Shown here piece after piece: positions 14,595 to 17,666 of a stretch of DNA of 17,666 bases (its first letter is position 1; each line of letters starts with the position of its first letter). Source of the DNA: an uncultured Sphingobium sp. (GTDB lineage Bacteria > Pseudomonadota > Alphaproteobacteria > Sphingomonadales > Sphingomonadaceae); the NCBI GenBank assembly GCA_946885845.1, contig CAMPHJ010000039.1, positions 1-17,666 of the forward strand, written 5' to 3'. A program made the translations under genes and the position numbers. The notes beneath the pieces were generated by a model that was given only the letters and a program-made list of their open reading frames with translations, searched no databases and was not told the DNA's origin.

Positions 14595-16292
14595 CTAGTG
14601 CTCGCTGGCAGCAAAAGCGCCGATGCCGGTCTCCGCCCGTACGCGCTGCGCGGGATAGCCCGCTCTGTCGATTGCCGCCCGCGATGAGCGATCAAGCCGC
14701 GATATCAGCCAGATCGCAAGGAAGCCCGCAGGCACTGAGAAATTCGCAGGCGAGCTGTAGGGAAAGGGCGCCGGGCCAAGGTTGAAGGTGCTCGTCCAGA
14801 CCGCAGGCGACAGCAGCGTCAGAACGAAGGCGGTCAGCAGGCCGATCGTCCCACCCACCGCAGCGCCCCGCGTCGTGCAGCCGCTCCAGAGAAGCGAGAG
14901 GATCAGCACCGGGAAATTACCCGAACCCGCCAGCGCGAAGGCGAGGCTGACCATGAAAGCCACATTCTGCTTTTCGAATAGCAGTCCCAGCAGTACCGCC
15001 AGCGCCCCCAGCGCGAGCGTGGTGAGCCGCGATATCCGCAGTTCATCGCGCGGATCTGCCCGGCCATGCTTGAGCACAGTCGCGTAAAGGTCATGGCTCA
15101 CGGCTGATGCGGCAGAGAGGGTGAGGCCCGCGACGACGGCTAATATCGTGGCGAAAGCGACGGCCGAGATGAAGCCAAGGAATGCGTTGCCGCCGATCGC
15201 ATGGGACAGATGAATGGCCGCCATGTTTCCGCCGCCGCGCAGCGTACCTCCCTCGTCCAAATAAGCGGGCTGCGTGCCCACCAGCACAATGGCTCCAAAG
15301 CCAATTATGAAGGTGAGAATATAGAAATAGCCGATCCAGCCGGTTGCCCACAGCACTGACTTGCGGGCTTCCTTCGCGTCAGGGACGGTGAAGAAACGCA
15401 TCAAGATATGCGGAAGGCCTGCCGTGCCAAGCATCAGCGCCAACCCAAAAGATATTGCGGATATGGGGTCTTTGATGAAATTGCCCGGCGCCATGATCGA
15501 TCGCGCCTTCGCAACTGCATCCGCGGCGCTTGACCCAGAATTGAGCGCTGCGCCGGCCTTGACCTCCACGGCGCGGGCAAACAGCGCCTCCAGCGAGAAG
15601 CCGAACTGTGCCAACACCATCACAGCCATGAAGCTGGCGCCGCCGAGCAACAGCACCGCCTTGATGATCTGAACCCATGTGGTTGCGCGCATGCCGCCAA
15701 ACAGGACATAGAACATCATCAGCGCGCCGACGATCACCACCGCGACTGTATAGGGCAGCCCGAAAAGCAATTTGATGAGCTGTCCCGCGCCCACCATTTG
15801 CGCGATCAAATAGAAACTGACGACCAGCAGCGTGCTGATCGCCGCGAAGGTGCGCACCGGCGGCTGGGCAAAGCGGTATGACGCCACGTCGGCAAAGGTG
15901 AAGCGTCCCAGATTGCGCAGCCGCTCCGCCATCAGGAACAGTAGGATCGGCCAGCCCACCAGGAAGCCGGTGGAATAGATAAGCCCATCATAGCCGTCGG
16001 TGAAAATTTGCGCTGAAATGCCAAGGAAGGAGGCAGCCGACATATAATCGCCCGCCATGGCAAGGCCGTTCTGAAATCCGCTGATGCCGCCGCCGGCTGT
16101 GTAAAAATCCGAAGCGGTTCGGGTGCGCGCAGCCGCGATCCAAAGCGTCACCCCGACGAACGCGACAAACATACAGATTACGAGCCAGTTGATGGGCTGT
16201 TGTTGAGCCTCGCCCTCCAGCGCGGCTGCCGTAGCAGGGAACGGAGCGAACGTCAGGCCGGCGGCGGTCAGCACCGGCAACCACCCCCTCAT
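14595..16292 (-). CDS. actP: Cation/acetate-type sodium:solute symporter
   Basis: This 565-aa integral membrane protein of the sodium:solute symporter family starts with a signal-like segment ([20 protein letters not shown]). About 13 hydrophobic helices follow. ActP-type motifs include [98 protein letters not shown] and [26 protein letters not shown]. The family carries acetate and other short carboxylates across the inner membrane with a cation. Its start overlaps the original stop of the upstream DUF485 gene (ATGA at 16289-16292), the normal yjcH-actP coupling. It is convergent with the transaminase and might take up a carboxylate linked to that pathway, but this is a guess. Specificity for acetate is not proven. 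Confidence 0.93.
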   Translation of the reverse strand: MRGWLPVLTAAGLTFAPFPATAAALEGEAQQQPINWLVICMFVAFVGVTLWIAAARTRTASDFYTAGGGISGFQNGLAMAGDYMSAASFLGISAQIFTDGYDGLIYSTGFLVGWPILLFLMAERLRNLGRFTFADVASYRFAQPPVRTFAAISTLLVVSFYLIAQMVGAGQLIKLLFGLPYTVAVVIVGALMMFYVLFGGMRATTWVQIIKAVLLLGGASFMAVMVLAQFGFSLEALFARAVEVKAGAALNSGSSAADAVAKARSIMAPGNFIKDPISAISFGLALMLGTAGLPHILMRFFTVPDAKEARKSVLWATGWIGYFYILTFIIGFGAIVLVGTQPAYLDEGGTLRGGGNMAAIHLSHAIGGNAFLGFISAVAFATILAVVAGLTLSAASAVSHDLYATVLKHGRADPRDELRISRLTTLALGALAVLLGLLFEKQNVAFMVSLAFALAGSGNFPVLILSLLWSGCTTRGAAVGGTIGLLTAFVLTLLSPAVWTSTFNLGPAPFPYSSPANFSVPAGFLAIWLISRLDRSSRAAIDRAGYPAQRVRAETGIGAFAASEH

Positions 16293-16339
16293 GCGCTGCG
16301 ATCCTTCAGGCGATGTTCGTTCAGGATTGCAGCCATCTG
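16289..16339 (-). pseudogene. Out-of-frame remnant of the DUF485 C-terminus
   Basis: A different minus-strand frame reads [16 protein letters not shown] and stops at 16289, overlapping the actP ATG by four bases. That is how a normal DUF485 protein ends (RANxxFD followed by such a helix). It shows the DUF485 gene once continued to this stop before a frame-changing deletion near 16340. Confidence 0.7.
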
Positions 16340-16572
16340 CGCGTCATGATGAGGCCCAGGCCGATCGGAATGCCGATCGAGGTTACACCGTCAGCTATGG
16401 GCGTGCCGAGTGCTGCCTTATCGAACGCGATTAGCAACAGATAGCCGACAAAGGCCAGGAAAATGACGGCGGACAACCACCAGCCAAGCCGCGACCGCCT
16501 TCCCACTAGATCGATGTAACGCTGATCAGCTGCCACCGCAGCGATCAAGGCGCCATCCGTTGCTTCGGTCAT
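16321..16572 (-). CDS. yjcH: DUF485 (YjcH-like) protein, truncated by internal deletion
   Basis: This 83-aa protein begins [20 protein letters not shown], has a membrane helix ([22 protein letters not shown]) and the DUF485 motif [11 protein letters not shown]. It then ends abruptly in MTRRWLQS. Family members are about 100 aa, with the second helix continuing (as in FVLTGIYxxRANxEFD). Here about 18-20 residues are missing, and the true C-terminus lies in another frame at 16289-16339. DUF485 proteins are small membrane partners encoded before ActP-type symporters. The ribosome site GGGGGAG precedes the ATG, and TTGACA lies further upstream without a clear -10. It is probably non-functional, and its early stop lies 29 bp before actP, so coupling may be weakened. 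Confidence 0.85.
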   Translation of the reverse strand: MTEATDGALIAAVAADQRYIDLVGRRSRLGWWLSAVIFLAFVGYLLLIAFDKAALGTPIADGVTSIGIPIGLGLIMTRRWLQS

Positions 16573-16710
16573 TCCGCTCCCCCTGCATTATCGCCGCGAT
16601 CATGCTAAATGCGGTGGTGTCAATTGCAACAGCACTCGGCTAAATCCTTCGCCAATGTGAAGTAGCTGCCTTCGTAAACGTTTGGCAGCGCACTCCGACC
16701 CATGCACGAA

Positions 16711-16818
16711 CCCACTTCGTGGGAGGGTCGCGTGGGGCACTGTAATGCGGTAAATATAGGCTTTTAGCGGGGCGAGGTTGCCTCTGAGGTTGGAAGTTCC
16801 TTCAGCGAAGAGGAACTT
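16711..16818 (+). repeat. Hairpins upstream of the integrase, possible element end
   Basis: CCCAC-TTC-GTGGG (16711-16723) is a perfect small hairpin. AAGTTCCT (16794-16801) pairs with AGGAACTT (16811-16818) around a 9-base loop and includes the integrase ribosome site. Hairpin-rich ends are common in IS91-type elements. Whether this marks the left end of one is inferred. The rest of 16573-16821 shows no gene. Confidence 0.3.
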
Positions 16819-16821
16819 GCC

Positions 16822-17649
16822 ATGACTGTCTCGATCAACACCGCTCCGATCAGCCCGCTGCGTCAGCGGATGCAACACGACATGATGATGCGGGGTCTCG
16901 GTCCCCATACACAGAAGGATTATATCCGCCATGTGAAGCGTCTGGCCGCCTTCCTTGGGCGCCCTCCCGACACGGCGACGGAAGACGATCTTCGCCGCTT
17001 TCAGATCATGCAACATGAGAGCGGTGTCAGGCCGACGACCATCAACGGTACGGTGTCGGCTCTGCGCTTCCTGTATAATGTCACGCTCAAGCGGCGGGAT
17101 CTGTCGCGGGTGCTGGTGATCACGCGCATTGTGCCCCGACTACCTGAAGTGCTGAGCGTCGAAGAGGCCGCACGGTTGCTCCAGGCAGCGCCGGGCATCA
17201 AGTATAAAGCGGCGCTGGGCGTGGCCTACGGCGCAGGCCTGCGCGTGTCGGAGGTCGCCCACCTCAAGGTCGACGATATCGACAGCAAGCGCATGCTGAT
17301 CCGCGTCGAACAGGGCAAGGGCGGCAAGGACCGCAATGCCATGCTCTCGCCGCAGTTGCTCGAACTGCTGCGGGTGTGGTGGCGCGAAGGCAGAAAGCAC
17401 GGGGTCCTGATCCCGCATGGCTGGCTGTTCCCGGGCCAGAATGTCACCGACCCGATCTCGACCCGGCAGTTGCACCGCGCGGTTCAGGAGGCGGCCGAGG
17501 TAGCCGGGATCCGCAAACGCGTCAGCCCCCACACGCTGCGTCACAGTTTTGCCACCCATTTGCTGGAGCAGGATGTCGATATCCGCGTGATCCAGGTCCT
17601 GTTGGGTCACACTAGGTGTTTAGTCCCAGCATGTGATGGTGTGGCTTGA
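16822..17649 (+). pseudogene. Tyrosine recombinase interrupted before its catalytic tyrosine
   Basis: This 275-aa frame starts at ATG 16822 after AGAGGAAC. A core-binding domain (about 10-95; RGLGPHTQKDYIRHVKRLAA) precedes the catalytic domain. R141 (YGAGLRVSEVAHL), K169 in GKGGKD, H237-x-x-R240 (SPHTLRHSFATH) and H263 (VLLGH) are present. The usual continuation with the nucleophile tyrosine about nine residues later is replaced by TRCLVPACDGVA and a stop. The break lies at about 17611, where foreign DNA starts, most likely another insertion sequence entering at the right edge. Recombinases of this type often accompany IS91 transposases in sphingomonads, fitting the decayed IS91 at 5560-6037. 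Without tyrosine it cannot recombine DNA. Confidence 0.85.
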
Positions 17650-17666
17650 CGATAAAGATGTCTGGC

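Noticed and set aside
1..17666. CRISPR arrays, tRNA or rRNA genes
   Set aside because: No regularly spaced repeats, cloverleaf-like segments or rRNA signatures were found on reading.

Overview
The window looks like a piece of a sphingomonad-type alphaproteobacterium (Sphingobium, Sphingomonas or Novosphingobium grade). This is inferred from a high-GC accessory region with a large TonB-dependent receptor carrying a DIVVTAQ-type TonB box, ArsH with an aquaporin, and remnants of the IS91-plus-integrase elements common in that group. No rRNA, tRNA or CRISPR was seen, so the genus is not proven.

Layout. Module A (1-5435): on the minus strand, an omega-amino-acid:pyruvate-type class III aminotransferase (3414-4733), a putative Fe(II)/2-oxoglutarate oxygenase-fold protein (2316-3362) and a TonB-dependent receptor running off the left edge (1-2150). 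An XRE-cupin regulator (4884-5435) is divergent. Mobile/accessory block (5436-10648): a decayed IS91 Y2 transposase (minus), fused at about 6030 to the 3' half of an arsenic-operon aquaporin, an intact arsH, an HNH-type small protein, an unrecognised 91-aa protein, and a complete IS66 element (8138-10640) with 18/22 matching terminal inverted repeats and a perfect 8-bp target duplication CTTGAACG. Module B (10796-14343), plus strand: a second XRE-cupin regulator, a close paralogue of the oxygenase-fold protein, and a different class III aminotransferase of the Vibrio-type omega-transaminase/SpuC group. Right end: a convergent (minus) DUF485-actP pair for a cation/acetate-type symporter, in which DUF485 carries a frameshifting internal deletion, then a tyrosine recombinase (plus) broken before its catalytic tyrosine.

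How the genes may work together (inference). Modules A and B share one logic: a cupin-sensing regulator, an oxygenase-fold enzyme with H-x-D...H...R, and a pyruvate-type PLP aminotransferase. The receptor and the symporter add outer- and inner-membrane uptake. This suggests catabolism of an amine or amino-acid-like compound whose identity cannot be read from sequence. The two modules point away from a central block of insertions, as if one locus had been split. Several palindromes beside the regulators and targets are candidate operators. The duplicated regulator/oxygenase/aminotransferase set is the best candidate here for an undescribed pathway.
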